The notes under the pieces: generated by a model
Databases searched by the model: none
What the model saw: only the letters and a program-made list of their open reading frames with translations
Told to the model about the DNA's origin: nothing
Position numbers and translations under genes: made by a program
From: Planifilum sp021793745
GTDB lineage: Bacteria > Bacillota > Bacilli > Thermoactinomycetales > DSM-44946
Assembly (NCBI GenBank): GCA_937983105.1
Contig: CALKAM010000028.1
Location: 1 to 46,575, forward strand
DNA length: 46,575 bases
Direction of reading: 5' to 3'
Part shown: in pieces, positions 36,545 through 44,838 of the stretch
Position numbering within the stretch: position 1 is the stretch's first letter
Layout: each line of letters begins with the position of its first letter

Positions 36545-37009
36545 GTGCTGGATCCGATATGGTCTTTGTTGATCGCGTCGGCGCTCGGGGTGATCGGGGG
36601 ACTGATTCCCTACAAGCTTTTTGTTTCCCACCTTGCGGCAAGCTCTTCCGAAGAGGAGTTTTTCGCCAGAAGAGAGCAGGCATATCATCGATTTGCCATT
36701 CGGTACTTTATTGCCCAGGTGATCCCGTTTCTTTTTCTCGGGTATGGAATGTATATCATTTTAACGGAGGGGAGTGCCTCCACGGGTGTGACGGATGTGA
36801 TTCCGTTTTTGGTGGCGGCCGTTTTCATTGCGCTTGTCGGTGTATTTTCCGTTTATTTGACCACTTCGCCGTTTTTGCGGGATCCTCACTTTTCCGCTGA
36901 GATGAGAAATTTGATGAAAAACGCCAGGCTTATCGGATACGCTCTGATTACCGCGATTCCCGAGGTATGCATCGGATTTTTTGTGATGATCCTGATCGGG
37001 TTGGTATGA
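36545..37009 (+). CDS. Four-helix membrane protein, paralogue 2 of 3
   Basis: 154 residues, four helices. Helix 1 is LLIASALGVIGGLIPYKLFV, then a conserved charged loop SSSEEEFFARREQAYHRF, helix 2 with IAQVIPFLFLGYG, helix 3, an LRDP loop, and helix 4 with ITAIPEVCIGFFVM. GTG start at 36545, after AAAGGAGGAC. It is near-identical over much of its DNA to the next gene (for example around 36605-36680 and 37106-37180), showing recent tandem duplication. Confidence 0.8.
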   Translation: MLDPIWSLLIASALGVIGGLIPYKLFVSHLAASSSEEEFFARREQAYHRFAIRYFIAQVIPFLFLGYGMYIILTEGSASTGVTDVIPFLVAAVFIALVGVFSVYLTTSPFLRDPHFSAEMRNLMKNARLIGYALITAIPEVCIGFFVMILIGLV

Positions 37010-37045
37010 GCGCATCCCGAATTATTTGGGAAAGGAGAGAGCCCC

Positions 37046-37510
37046 TTGTTTGATCCGATTTGGTCAATCGTGATCGCGTCGGCGCTCGGGATGATCGGAG
37101 GGCTGATTCCCTACAAGCTTTTAGTTTCCCACCTTGCGGAGAGCTCTTCCGAAGAGGAGTTTTTCGCCAGAAGAGAGCGGGGATTTCATCGATTTCTCAT
37201 TCGATACTTTATCGCTGAGGCGATTCCGTATCTTTTTCTCGGATATGGCGCGTATATGCTTGTAACGGAGGGAAGTGCTTCCACAGGTGTAACGGATGCA
37301 ACCCCGTTCCTGGTGGCGGTGATTTTTATCATGCTTTTCGGTGCGTTATCCGCTTATTTTACGGCGTCGCCGATTTTGCGGGACCCCCGCGCTTCAGCTC
37401 GGATGAACAATTACGCCAAAGTCTTGATTTCCTTGGGGTTTGCGCTGATTAACGCGGTATCCGTGGCATCGCTTGGGCTTCTGATATTGGTTCTCACGGG
37501 CCAGGTTTAA
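37046..37510 (+). CDS. Four-helix membrane protein, paralogue 3 of 3
   Basis: 154 residues, same plan as the previous gene: FDPIWSIVIASALGMIGGL, SSSEEEFFARRERGFHRF loop, helix 4 reading FALINAVSVASLGLLILV. TTG start at 37046 after AAAGGAGAGAG. Helix 4 faintly recalls the second helix of F/V-ATPase proteolipids, but no ion-binding carboxylate is conserved across all three copies, so I do not assign that. The following 270 bases (37511-37790) hold no gene that I can support. Confidence 0.8.
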   Translation: MFDPIWSIVIASALGMIGGLIPYKLLVSHLAESSSEEEFFARRERGFHRFLIRYFIAEAIPYLFLGYGAYMLVTEGSASTGVTDATPFLVAVIFIMLFGALSAYFTASPILRDPRASARMNNYAKVLISLGFALINAVSVASLGLLILVLTGQV

Positions 37511-37797
37511 GCGGATCTTGAGAGAAAGGGAGAGCGAAGAAGGCGGGAGATTTGCAGCAGAGGGCATACCTCCTATGCGGTGCTCCCGCTTTCTGCATCA
37601 GCCCGGTGAAACGATCGGCGTTATTTGGAAAAGACCAAGATGGGAATATTGCGGAGCCCCCATGCGGATTCGCCGGCCGGCGATCGGGCGAATATCCGCC
37701 GTTCGAACAGGAGAGGGATCCCCGATCGGCGAAGAGGATATATTATCCGAACGCCCGTCCATCGTAAAAAGCCCAGAGGATGGAGAGGATGAAGTCC

Positions 37798-38253
37798 ATG
37801 TCCGGAAGAAAGGCTGTTCACGCCCTGGTGGATGAACACGAGCGGGCGCTGCATCATCTGATGACCATGATGAACCGCTGGCCGGACGACGCACTGGATC
37901 GGCCGGTGCCGACGTTCGGGACGGTTCGCGATCTGATGGTACATATTGTCGACAGCCTGTTTGCGTACTTCGGGTGGGTGCGGGAGAAGCTGGAACTCGA
38001 GGAGAGCGTCTCTGCACCCTTATCCCGGGAGGCGCTCACTCGCCTCCGTTCCCCGTCGGATTGGCAAAGGGCGATTTCCCTGATCCTGCCCTATTGCCGG
38101 GAGGCGATCGCCGGCGTTTGCGACGATGATTTGGGGAAGGCATATCCCGCTTCCTGGAACGATAGAGAGATCTACATGGTGGAACAGATGCTGGAGCATG
38201 CCATCGTCCACGTGTGGAGACACGTTCGGCAGTTGGAAGCCCTGGGACTGTGA
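37798..38253 (+). CDS. DinB/YfiT-like family protein
   Basis: 151-residue four-helix-bundle protein of the DinB superfamily. Visible metal-site histidines lie in LMVHIVDS and in LEHAIVHVWRHVRQ. Members include thiol S-transferases (bacillithiol or mycothiol) and proteins of unknown activity. The ATG at 37798 lies nine bases after GGAGAGG; in-frame ATGs at 37780 and 37789 would add six or three residues. It is the only intact DinB-type gene of three seen in this window. Confidence 0.82.
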   Translation: MSGRKAVHALVDEHERALHHLMTMMNRWPDDALDRPVPTFGTVRDLMVHIVDSLFAYFGWVREKLELEESVSAPLSREALTRLRSPSDWQRAISLILPYCREAIAGVCDDDLGKAYPASWNDREIYMVEQMLEHAIVHVWRHVRQLEALGL

Positions 38254-38422
38254 CGGGTCTTTTCAGGAAAGCGGGGTTCCATGAATAGGGAAAGGATGGG
38301 TTTCGACCCCGGAGAATCGGTATCCACCGGGACGGTGCCAGGGATGTTCGGAGCTGAAGAAAGACCCGGGCCGTTCAGTGTTTTACCAAATTTTCGCCGC
38401 GAAAGGGAAAGGGGGACCCGCG

Positions 38423-39115
38423 ATGATTGTACGGAGACAGGGACGCCGGTTTGTACTGTTTCGCCAGCACGATCATGCCCTGGTTTCCGCCGACTTTGCA
38501 CTCCGGCTCGCGGAGTTGGATCGGTTTCACCCCTCTGCGGTCTTCGCCATCGCCATGCATGATGTGGCCTGGCGCCCCCTCGACCGGGAGGTATTGTGGA
38601 ACGAGGCGGAAGGCCGGCCCTATTCCTTCATGGATTATCCCCTCGGGCCCAAATTGCCCGCCTACAAGGCCGGGATCGACCGGGTGGCGGCGGAGGATCC
38701 TTACGCCGGCTGTCTGTGCAGCATGCATTACGCTTCCTTTTTCGAAGGGGATTCGAATCCGGAGGCGATCCGTTTTCGGGAGGAGGAGCTGACCAGGCAG
38801 GAGCGGTTGAAGGCGGGGATGAAGCCCGAGGAACGGGACGGACTGGAGCGGGATCTGCATCTCCTCCGATTTTGCGACAACCTCTCCCTGTTTATCTGTC
38901 TGAACGAGCCGGGGCGGAATACTTTCCCCTGGTTCCGGGAGGGTCTGGATTATTTCGGGCGGCGGATGCTCCCGCTCTGGGAAGGAACCCGGCGGTTGCG
39001 CCTCTCCCCCACCCCTTTCCGCCAGCCTTTCACTGTCGCGATCCCCTACCAGATCTTCAATGAGGCCAGGGAACCGGAGGAAGAGGGACAGCTGACCATC
39101 GACGTCATCAGCTGA
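38423..39115 (+). CDS. DUF3891 family protein
   Basis: 230-residue soluble protein of unknown function. The N-terminus has the family motif FVLFRQHDHALVSADFA, and further signatures include AIAMHDVAW, SMHYASFF and LLRFCDNLSLFICL. The conserved His/Asp residues (QHDH, MHD, MHY, CDN) suggest an HD-like metal hydrolase site. The ATG at 38423 follows GGGAAAGGGGG. The gene is 24 bases before the Fos-like VOC gene and is likely co-transcribed. Confidence 0.82.
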   Translation: MIVRRQGRRFVLFRQHDHALVSADFALRLAELDRFHPSAVFAIAMHDVAWRPLDREVLWNEAEGRPYSFMDYPLGPKLPAYKAGIDRVAAEDPYAGCLCSMHYASFFEGDSNPEAIRFREEELTRQERLKAGMKPEERDGLERDLHLLRFCDNLSLFICLNEPGRNTFPWFREGLDYFGRRMLPLWEGTRRLRLSPTPFRQPFTVAIPYQIFNEAREPEEEGQLTIDVIS

Positions 39116-39139
39116 AGTTCCAGCGGAGGTGGATATTCG

Positions 39140-39541
39140 GTGAAAGTGAAAGGCTTTAATCATGTGACGATTCGGGTCTCGGATCTGGAGAGATCGTTGG
39201 GGTTTTATCGGGATCTGCTCGACATGAAGTTGGTTCATCGGGGCAAAACCGATGCCTACCTGGAATGGGGGACGGCTTGGGTCGCCCTGGTGGAAAAGAA
39301 GCCGTCGGCCGATTCGGAGCCGGGCGGAGATGCCGGTTTCGGCGTCGATCACGTCGCCTTCTCCATCGACGAGGAGGACTTCGATGAAGCGGCCCGCCGG
39401 CTGGAGGAGGCCGGGGTTCCCATCGTTCGGGGACCGATTCGCAGGGGCATCGGCCGTTCGATCAACTTTCTGGATCCGGACGGGACACAGCTGGAGCTCC
39501 ATACCAGCAATCTGCGGGAACGGATGACGGTCTGGTCGTAG
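39140..39541 (+). CDS. VOC-family metalloenzyme, FosB/glyoxalase-like
   Basis: 133-residue glyoxalase/bleomycin-resistance fold protein with the metal ligands H8 (GFNHVTIRVSDLERSLGFYR), a second His in VDHVAF, and Glu in LELHTSNLRERM. The ending ELHT-x-LxxR is close to FosB-type thiol transferases that inactivate fosfomycin, but other VOC enzymes share it, so resistance is not asserted. GTG start at 39140 after GCGGAGGTGG. Confidence 0.8.
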   Translation: MKVKGFNHVTIRVSDLERSLGFYRDLLDMKLVHRGKTDAYLEWGTAWVALVEKKPSADSEPGGDAGFGVDHVAFSIDEEDFDEAARRLEEAGVPIVRGPIRRGIGRSINFLDPDGTQLELHTSNLRERMTVWS

Positions 39542-39899
39542 GGGAATCTGCCCGACTCCGGAAGGGTTCGTCGCGTTTTCCCGTAAAGCGGGTGGAACGG
39601 GAAGAGAAAAAGGCCTGCGGGATCTCTCTTCGCAGTCTTCGGATGTGTCCTCGGGGGCCGGCGAAGAAAGGGCGGCGGGATCACACATTTTTGGAGCAAG
39701 AAGGAGTCGATCAGCGGGATAAAGGAGCGGGTTTGGCAGGTCTAAGTACACTCGAAGGCGCGCGCCGGGACATTCGCGGTCGGCCTGGATGCCCTGTCTC
39801 CAACATGCCGGGCAATCACCACCCGAGACTTCAAGGCTTCCCGGTCGCCGGACTGGCGCAGTGTAGCGGGCCGCCCTCTCCCGGGAAGGGGAGTAAAAA

Positions 39900-39931
39900 T
39901 TCCCTCTTGCGAGAAGAGGGATGATTTTTTT
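39900..39931 (+). terminator. Rho-independent terminator upstream of padR
   Basis: TTCCCTCTT pairs with AAGAGGGA around GCGAG and is followed by TGATTTTTTT. It isolates the padR promoter from upstream transcription. Confidence 0.85.
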
Positions 39932-39936
39932 CTCCC

Positions 39937-39965
39937 TTGCATAGACATAAAATGATTAGTAAAAT
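39937..39965 (+). promoter_or_regulatory. padR promoter placed for a leaderless mRNA
   Basis: TTGCAT (39937-39942), a 17-base spacer and TAAAAT (39960-39965). The likely ATG at 39973 is seven bases after the -10 box, just where transcription should start, and there is no Shine-Dalgarno. PadR may bind here to repress itself. Confidence 0.55.
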
Positions 39966-39972
39966 AAAGACT

Positions 39973-40578
39973 ATGGCACGGACTTTTCAACGATCACCCT
40001 TGGCTTTAGCGATCCTGGTGCTCCTTGCAGAGGAACCCATGCATCCTTACCGGATGCAGCAGCTGATCAAGGAGCGCGGCAAGGATCTGGTCATCAATGT
40101 ACAGCGCAGGGCCAGCCTCTATCAAACCATCCAACGGCTGCTTCGGAACGGACTGATCGCGGTCAAGGAGACCTCCCGAGAAGAGAACCGGCCGGAGCGG
40201 ACCGTTTATGAGTTGACCGAAAAGGGACTTCAAACGGCCCGGGAATGGTTACGGGACATGCTTGCGACGCCGAAGGCGGAGTTTCCCGAATTTCCGGCGG
40301 CCCTCTCCCTCATCCCCCTGCTGGAGAGCGACGATGTGCTCCACCGCCTGGAGGAGCGGGAGGCTGCCCTCGCTGAAAAGTTGTCCCGCCTCGATTCAAT
40401 CCTTCATCAGGAGGCAGCGGATTTACCCCGGCTGTTTCTGTTGGAGATTGAATATCTGCACTCCATGCTGGAGACGGAGGTGAAGTGGGTCCGATCCCTG
40501 ATCGACGATTTGCGATCCGGCCGGATCGCCTGGGACGAGGAATGGCTCCGGAGCTTTGCCGACGCCGAGGAGGGATGA
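39973..40578 (+). CDS. PadR family transcriptional regulator
   Basis: 201-residue regulator with an N-terminal winged helix (SPLALAILVLLAEEPMHPYR, then LYQTIQRLLRNGLI and TVYELTEKGLQ) and a long helical C-terminal domain (AEFPEFPAALSLIPLL to the end) for dimerisation. PadR proteins usually repress a neighbouring transporter or enzyme. The methyltransferase gene 54 bases downstream is a probable partner. The start is the ATG at 39973; earlier in-frame ATGs lie inside the promoter. Confidence 0.88.
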   Translation: MARTFQRSPLALAILVLLAEEPMHPYRMQQLIKERGKDLVINVQRRASLYQTIQRLLRNGLIAVKETSREENRPERTVYELTEKGLQTAREWLRDMLATPKAEFPEFPAALSLIPLLESDDVLHRLEEREAALAEKLSRLDSILHQEAADLPRLFLLEIEYLHSMLETEVKWVRSLIDDLRSGRIAWDEEWLRSFADAEEG

Positions 40579-40632
40579 TGACGCAGACACCGACGCCTGT
40601 TCAGGCAGGCGCGGCAAAAGGAGGAATCGCAT

Positions 40633-41301
40633 ATGGCCGCAAAGGCCCCGAAGGGGTACAAAGGAATCGGCATGGACGGCGTGATCGCCACGTGGTATGC
40701 CCGAAACACCCGGAAGAGCATCGAAGAATACCGAAAGGACGCCCAAAAGGTTGCGGAAAGGCTGTCGGGCGGGGAGGAGATCCTCGAACTGGCCCCGGGA
40801 CCGGGATACTTGTCCATCGAGTTGGCGAAGCTCGGGAATTTTCGCATCACCGGCTTGGATATCAGCGAGACGTTTGTGGAAATCGCCCGGAAGAACGCCC
40901 GGGAGGCGGGAGTGAATATCGACTTCCGCTGCGGGGACGCCTCCCGAATGCCCTTTGAGGAAAACGCCTTTGATTTCATCGTGTGCCGGGCGGCCTTCAA
41001 AAACTTTTCCCGGCCGGTTACAGCCCTGAATGAGATGCACCGGGTGTTGAAATCCGGGGGCAGGGCGCTGATCCTGGATTTGCGGGGGGATGTTTCCCGG
41101 GAAGCCGTCGAAAAGCATGTGAGGGAAGATTTGGGGCTGAGCGGATTTAACAGGCTCATGACCCGATGGGCCTTCCAGTTCATGCTCATCAAACGCGCCT
41201 ATACCAAAGAGGCCTTCGAGCAATTGGTCTCGAAGAGTCGATTCAAGACCTGCGATATTCATGAAAGTGCAATCAGCCTGGAGGTTTGGCTTCAAAAGTG
41301 A
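40633..41301 (+). CDS. Class I SAM-dependent methyltransferase
   Basis: 222-residue enzyme with the Rossmann motifs ILELAPGPGYLSIELAKLG (SAM loop), GLDISETFVEIA, GDASRMPFEENAFDFIVC and VLKSGGRALILDLRG. The N-terminus (GIGMDGVIATWYARNTRKS) matches the Methyltransf_11/25 UbiE-like group. The substrate is unknown. AAAGGAGGAA precedes the ATG. It is probably in one transcript with padR and under its control. Confidence 0.9.
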   Translation: MAAKAPKGYKGIGMDGVIATWYARNTRKSIEEYRKDAQKVAERLSGGEEILELAPGPGYLSIELAKLGNFRITGLDISETFVEIARKNAREAGVNIDFRCGDASRMPFEENAFDFIVCRAAFKNFSRPVTALNEMHRVLKSGGRALILDLRGDVSREAVEKHVREDLGLSGFNRLMTRWAFQFMLIKRAYTKEAFEQLVSKSRFKTCDIHESAISLEVWLQK

Positions 41302-41314
41302 CCTTTTCCGCTTT

Positions 41315-41342
41315 GGACCGCGCCTTGGCGGTCTGATTTTTT
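41315..41342 (+). terminator. Terminator after the methyltransferase gene
   Basis: GGACCGC pairs with GCGGTC(T) around GCCTTG and is followed by GATTTTTT, 14 bases past the stop codon. Confidence 0.8.
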
Positions 41343-41452
41343 CCGCGGAGCAGAGCGAATCCCGCCCACCGCCGATTTTCCGGTTCGGATCTTCGCTTTT
41401 CCTCGGCGGGAGTTTTGCAAGGGGAACTTTCGTACTGTTTTTGCGGACGAGA

Positions 41453-41486
41453 AATCCTCCCGGCAGCGTGGGAGGATTTTCTCTTT
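41453..41486. terminator. Second hairpin terminator in the gap
   Basis: AATCCTCCC pairs with GGGAGGATT and is followed by TTCTCTTT. Symmetric A/T flanks allow use by the minus-strand pseudogene ending at 41574. Confidence 0.65.
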
Positions 41487-41573
41487 GGCTGTCAGGGCGT
41501 CCGCCTTTTCGGGCTCGGAACGGCCTGCCGTCAAAAGCAGTAGTGACGAAGAAAAGGCATCGGCGATCCCCTG

Positions 41574-42296
41574 CTACTTGGATGCGCCTTGCGGGTTTTG
41601 TTTTTTCCCCTCCTCTTTAAACATCGCATCAAAGCGTTCGATATAGGTTTGGATAATTTTTTTGCCTTCCTTCAGTTCGGTGGTGATGACGAGAGGAGAG
41701 GATTTGATGACAACGGAAGAGGGATCGGAAGGTTCGGGGTGGTAAATCCCCAAAATCATGTAGTCATCATCAAAAATGACTTGGTATTCGGTCAACAAAT
41801 AGCGATGCCTCCAGTTTTTTGATCTGTCCCGCCTTTTCCAGGTTGCGCCACCGCTGCAGGATATTCTCCAATTCGAGGGCATACCGTTTGTTTTCAGCCT
41901 CTTCTTGCGGAGGAAGATTTCGGAACATCACCTTGCAATGATCGATGATGATGTTGTTGGGCCGGATAAACGTTTGGATGATGTTGGATGAATTGGAGTA
42001 GGTTCTGAGTGTCTTGATCCGTTTTTTTTCGAGAGAATGGCGTTGAACGCGCTCTGAAGGTCTGGATAAACGAGCATTTCCGAGGTTTTCAGCGGATCGA
42101 TTTTTTTCTCCATCTTGTTGAATTTGCGGGTCCAGGCGATGTTGGTCGCTGCAATCAGACCGATCAGGATGCTGATCACCTGCTCCAACTTGATCGGGAA
42201 CAGGTTTGAAAAAAAGTTCCAGAAGACGACGATTGCGATAAGTATGCCGTAACTTGCAATTTCGATGATTTGTTCATAGTTGATTTTGTTCTTCAA
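41574..42296 (-). pseudogene. Broken membrane protein gene, two frameshifts
   Basis: Read with two frame changes it gives one protein of about 240 residues. The N-terminus has two membrane helices (YGILIAIVVFWNFFSNLF and ISILIGLIAATNIAW). The middle (RIKTLRTYSNSSNIIQTFI, then NNIIIDHCKVMFRNLPPQEE) and the C-terminus (TEYQVIFDDDYMILGIYHPE, then a helix ending MFKEEGKKQ) resemble PLD-like sensor or effector proteins with no active-site HKD. The first shift lies at an A8 run (42029-42036), the second near an A6 run (about 41813-41821). The TTG at 42296 after GGGGGGAT is a possible start. Confidence 0.65.
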
Positions 42297-42628
42297 AGTG
42301 AGATCCCCCCGGGACGTTGAGTTTGTCAGGAAGATGCGCCGATGCACCAAGCCGTTTGATTTTCCTTCCGGCCCGTAGCCGGCCGTGTGGTATACAAAGC
42401 GGAGGAGGCGATGATCCGATTTTTCCGAGCTGCTTCTTCGGACGGATGAAGGGACGGTAATCAAGCGGCTCCTCCATGCGGATCCTTTTGTGAAGTGTCG
42501 AGTAATCGAATTACACCATGGACTGGAATTAAAATCAAGATAGCATCTCTAACGGATTTGAAGCGGACGGAAGACCAATAAAGCGATGGATTCGAAGGTG
42601 CACCCCCGCAACCCGATTTTGTCGAGGG
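42297..42628. other. Gene-free stretch
   Basis: 332 bases with no gene I can support. A purine-rich minus-strand segment (about 42390-42480) stays open but shows no domain. No promoter or hairpin stands out apart from weak AT-rich boxes near 42530. Confidence 0.5.
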
Positions 42629-43088
42629 TTATGGGTCCTTCTTCAGCCACATTTGTTCACCACATTCCTCCAACAGCGCTGCGGCCTGCTTATCCAGCCG
42701 GGGCAGGCGGTCCTTTGAAAAATCGGAGGTCGATGCTTCATTGTCGGAGATCTGGAGCGTTCCGCTGACCTGTCGAGCCCGGTACAGCGCGATGACATTG
42801 TAGACTTCATCCCCGTTGGGGTACCGATAATAATACCGGGGGCCGGAGAACACGCCCAAGAGTTGAAGCGCAGCGGCGTCCAATCCGGTCTCTTCCTTCA
42901 ATTCGCGCCGGGCGGTCTCTTCCAGGGTTTCCCCGGGTTCCATGGCGCCGCCGGGGAGACCCCAGTCGAAGGAGTCGGAGCGGCGCTGAAACAGGATCTC
43001 CCCTTCTTCGTTCATCACCACCACGGTGGCGCCCGCGACGATGATCGGACGGCTGCCGATGCTTTTTTCGGAGCTCCGAGATATACAT
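42629..43088 (-). pseudogene. NUDIX hydrolase with N-terminal frameshift
   Basis: The Nudix box is complete: GGAMEPGETLEETARREL followed by KEETGL (about residues 50-75 of the repaired protein). The ATG at 43088 has a near-perfect site, GGAGGTGA, five bases upstream, and begins MYISELRKK. That is the usual start of this family, but the frame is lost at an A6 run (43063-43068 on the plus strand as T6), after which the body reads SIGSRPIIVAGATVVV in another frame. A GTG at 43096 could bypass the shift but sits almost on the ribosome site. The enzyme would hydrolyse nucleoside-diphosphate-X substrates. Confidence 0.7.
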
Positions 43089-43165
43089 CCGTTCACCTCC
43101 GGAGGATTGTCAAACGTGGTACAATGGCCGTGTGGCATCCGAAGCACAGCGAGGGAGGAAAGGAA

Positions 43166-43671
43166 ATGCATCACGACCTGGAACCGGCCCCGGGGATGGC
43201 CCCGATCGTCGGCCTCCTTTACGCAACCGTGGAGGATACATACCGGAGACTGAAGCAACGGGTGAAGGGGATGTCCCAGGAGGAACTGGACTATAAGGGG
43301 CCCTTCGGGGACCTCAACAGCACGGGGCAGTTGATCCGGCACTTGGCGGTGGTCGATCTCCATTGGGTTTACCGCCTCCGGGGAGAGCCGGTTCCCCGAG
43401 ATGAAGCCTTCGGGTCCCATGTTTCGACCGGCGGGGGAGACTCCTGCCGATGGGCTCTTGGAGGATCTGTTAGAGTTTTATAATCGATTGCAGAAAGGGT
43501 TTCGGCAAGGATGTATTGAGCTTACCGCCGATGACCTGGACCGGACGGTTGATTACGAAAACGGGAAAACAGCCACCAACCGCTTGGCACATCGCCGATC
43601 GCAGCCGTTACCATCAGGCCCAAATCGCCTGGCTTCGGAAATGGTGGCGTCAAGGGAGGAACAAGGGATGA
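43166..43671 (+). pseudogene. DinB-family gene with two frameshifts
   Basis: Pieces in three frames add up to one DinB protein of about 165 residues. The first ends LIRHLAVVDLHWVYRLRGEP. The second (about 43405-43575) reads FRPAGETPADGLLEDLLEFY and on to DDLDRTVDYENG. The third (about 43585-43671) reads WHIADRSRYHQAQIAWLRKW, the family's C-terminal signature with two metal-site histidines. Indels lie near 43405-43415 and 43575-43585. GGGAGGAAAGGA precedes the ATG at 43166. The stop overlaps the psuG ATG. Confidence 0.72.
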
Positions 43672-44591
43672 ATTTCTTGCATTTGTCGGAGGAGGTCCGC
43701 AGGGCCAAGGAGGAGAACCGCCCCGTCGTCGCCCTGGAATCCACCATCGTCGCCCACGGCATGCCGTATCCGGACAATCTGCGGACGGCGCGGGAGGTTG
43801 AGGCGATCATCCGCGATCACGGGGCGGTGCCGGCGACGATTGCCATCCTCGACGGGAAGATCAGGGTGGGTCTTGCCGAAGACGAACTGCGGTTCTTGGC
43901 GGAGCATGACGGAGTGGAGAAGGCGAGCCGCCGGGACCTTCCCCATGTGATCGCCACCGGCAAGCCCGGGGCCACCACCGTCGCCGCCACGATGATCTGC
44001 GCCCGGATGGCCGGGATCGACGTGTTCGTCACCGGCGGCATCGGCGGGGTGCACCGTCAGGCGGAGAAGACGATGGACATCTCCGCCGACCTGCAGGAGC
44101 TGGCCCGGACGGACGTGGCGGTGGTCTGCGCCGGGGCGAAATCGGTGCTGGACATCGGCCTGACCCTGGAATATCTGGAAACCCTCGGCGTCCCGGTCAT
44201 CGGCGTGGGGACGGAGGAATTTCCCGCCTTTTACTGCCGCTCCAGCGGCTATCCCGTCGATGTGCGCCTGGACACGCCGGAGGAGATCGCCCGGGTGATT
44301 CACACCAAGTGGGAACTGGGGCTTCAGGGCGGCCTCGTCATCGCCAATCCGATCCCGGAAGCGGACGCCCTGGAGGAAGAAACCATGGAGCGCATTATCG
44401 CCGACGCCCTGCGCGAGGCGGAGGCGGCAGGGATTTCCGGCAAGCGGGTGACGCCCTTTTTGCTGGACCGGATCAAAACCCTGACCGGCGGCGACAGCCT
44501 GCGCGCCAACATCGCTCTTGTCAAACACAATGCCCGGGTGGGGGCGCAGATCGCCCGGGCCCTGCACCCGCTGCGGAAGGGGCGGCAATAG
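43668..44591 (+). CDS. psuG: Pseudouridine-5'-phosphate glycosidase
   Basis: Cleaves pseudouridine 5'-phosphate reversibly to uracil and ribose 5-phosphate, for pseudouridine breakdown. The 307 residues have VALESTIVAHGMPYPDNL, ATGKPGATTVAATM (active-site Lys), TGGIGGVHR and CAGAKSVLDI, all signatures of the family. The ATG at 43668 overlaps the stop of the broken DinB gene as ATGA and follows GGGAGGAAC. A pseudouridine kinase gene (psuK), often adjacent, is absent here. Confidence 0.95.
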   Translation: MNFLHLSEEVRRAKEENRPVVALESTIVAHGMPYPDNLRTAREVEAIIRDHGAVPATIAILDGKIRVGLAEDELRFLAEHDGVEKASRRDLPHVIATGKPGATTVAATMICARMAGIDVFVTGGIGGVHRQAEKTMDISADLQELARTDVAVVCAGAKSVLDIGLTLEYLETLGVPVIGVGTEEFPAFYCRSSGYPVDVRLDTPEEIARVIHTKWELGLQGGLVIANPIPEADALEEETMERIIADALREAEAAGISGKRVTPFLLDRIKTLTGGDSLRANIALVKHNARVGAQIARALHPLRKGRQ

Positions 44592-44623
44592 CCCGCTGCA
44601 TAGGGGTGACGGCCATCCAACCG

Positions 44624-44658
44624 GAAGCGGTCCTGCGATCAGGGCCGCTTCTTGTTTT
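44624..44658 (+). terminator. Terminator after psuG
   Basis: AAGCGGTCCT pairs with AGGGCCGCTT around GCGATC and is followed by CTTGTTTT. Confidence 0.75.
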
Positions 44659-44756
44659 GCCGGCATTCATATCTCCTTCCCAAGGAGCGAAATCCGGTCT
44701 CCATTCCGTGGGAGAGGGCGGGGATAAAATCCAGTGTCTTGTCAAGCTTTGGTGCG

Positions 44757-44791
44757 GAACTCCGTCGTCACTAGCCGACGGAGTTCTTTTT
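44757..44791 (+). terminator. Second terminator before the prsW-like gene
   Basis: GAACTCCGTCG pairs exactly with CGACGGAGTTC and is followed by TTTTTG. It is a strong signal and isolates the next gene. Confidence 0.85.
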
Positions 44792-44838
44792 GCGTGAGGA
44801 GTTTCTCCCCGATCTTGTTAAATACAACCATTTGCTTA

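Larger units (their letters stand above)
39542..39972. other. Gene-free stretch before padR
   Basis: 431 bases without a supported gene. It holds only GC-rich sequence up to about 39890, a terminator at 39900-39931, and the padR promoter at 39937-39965. I saw no riboswitch core or transposon end in it. Confidence 0.6.

Noticed and set aside
36545..37510. Assignment of the four-helix paralogues as V/F-ATPase proteolipids
   Set aside because: Only one helix is faintly similar, and no ion-binding carboxylate is conserved across the copies.
37518..37835. Overlapping plus-strand frames between the third paralogue and the DinB gene
   Set aside because: No ribosome site, no domain, arginine/glycine-rich composition.
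39592..39924. 110-codon open frame upstream of padR
   Set aside because: It runs through a terminator hairpin, has no ribosome site and shows no similarity to a known domain.
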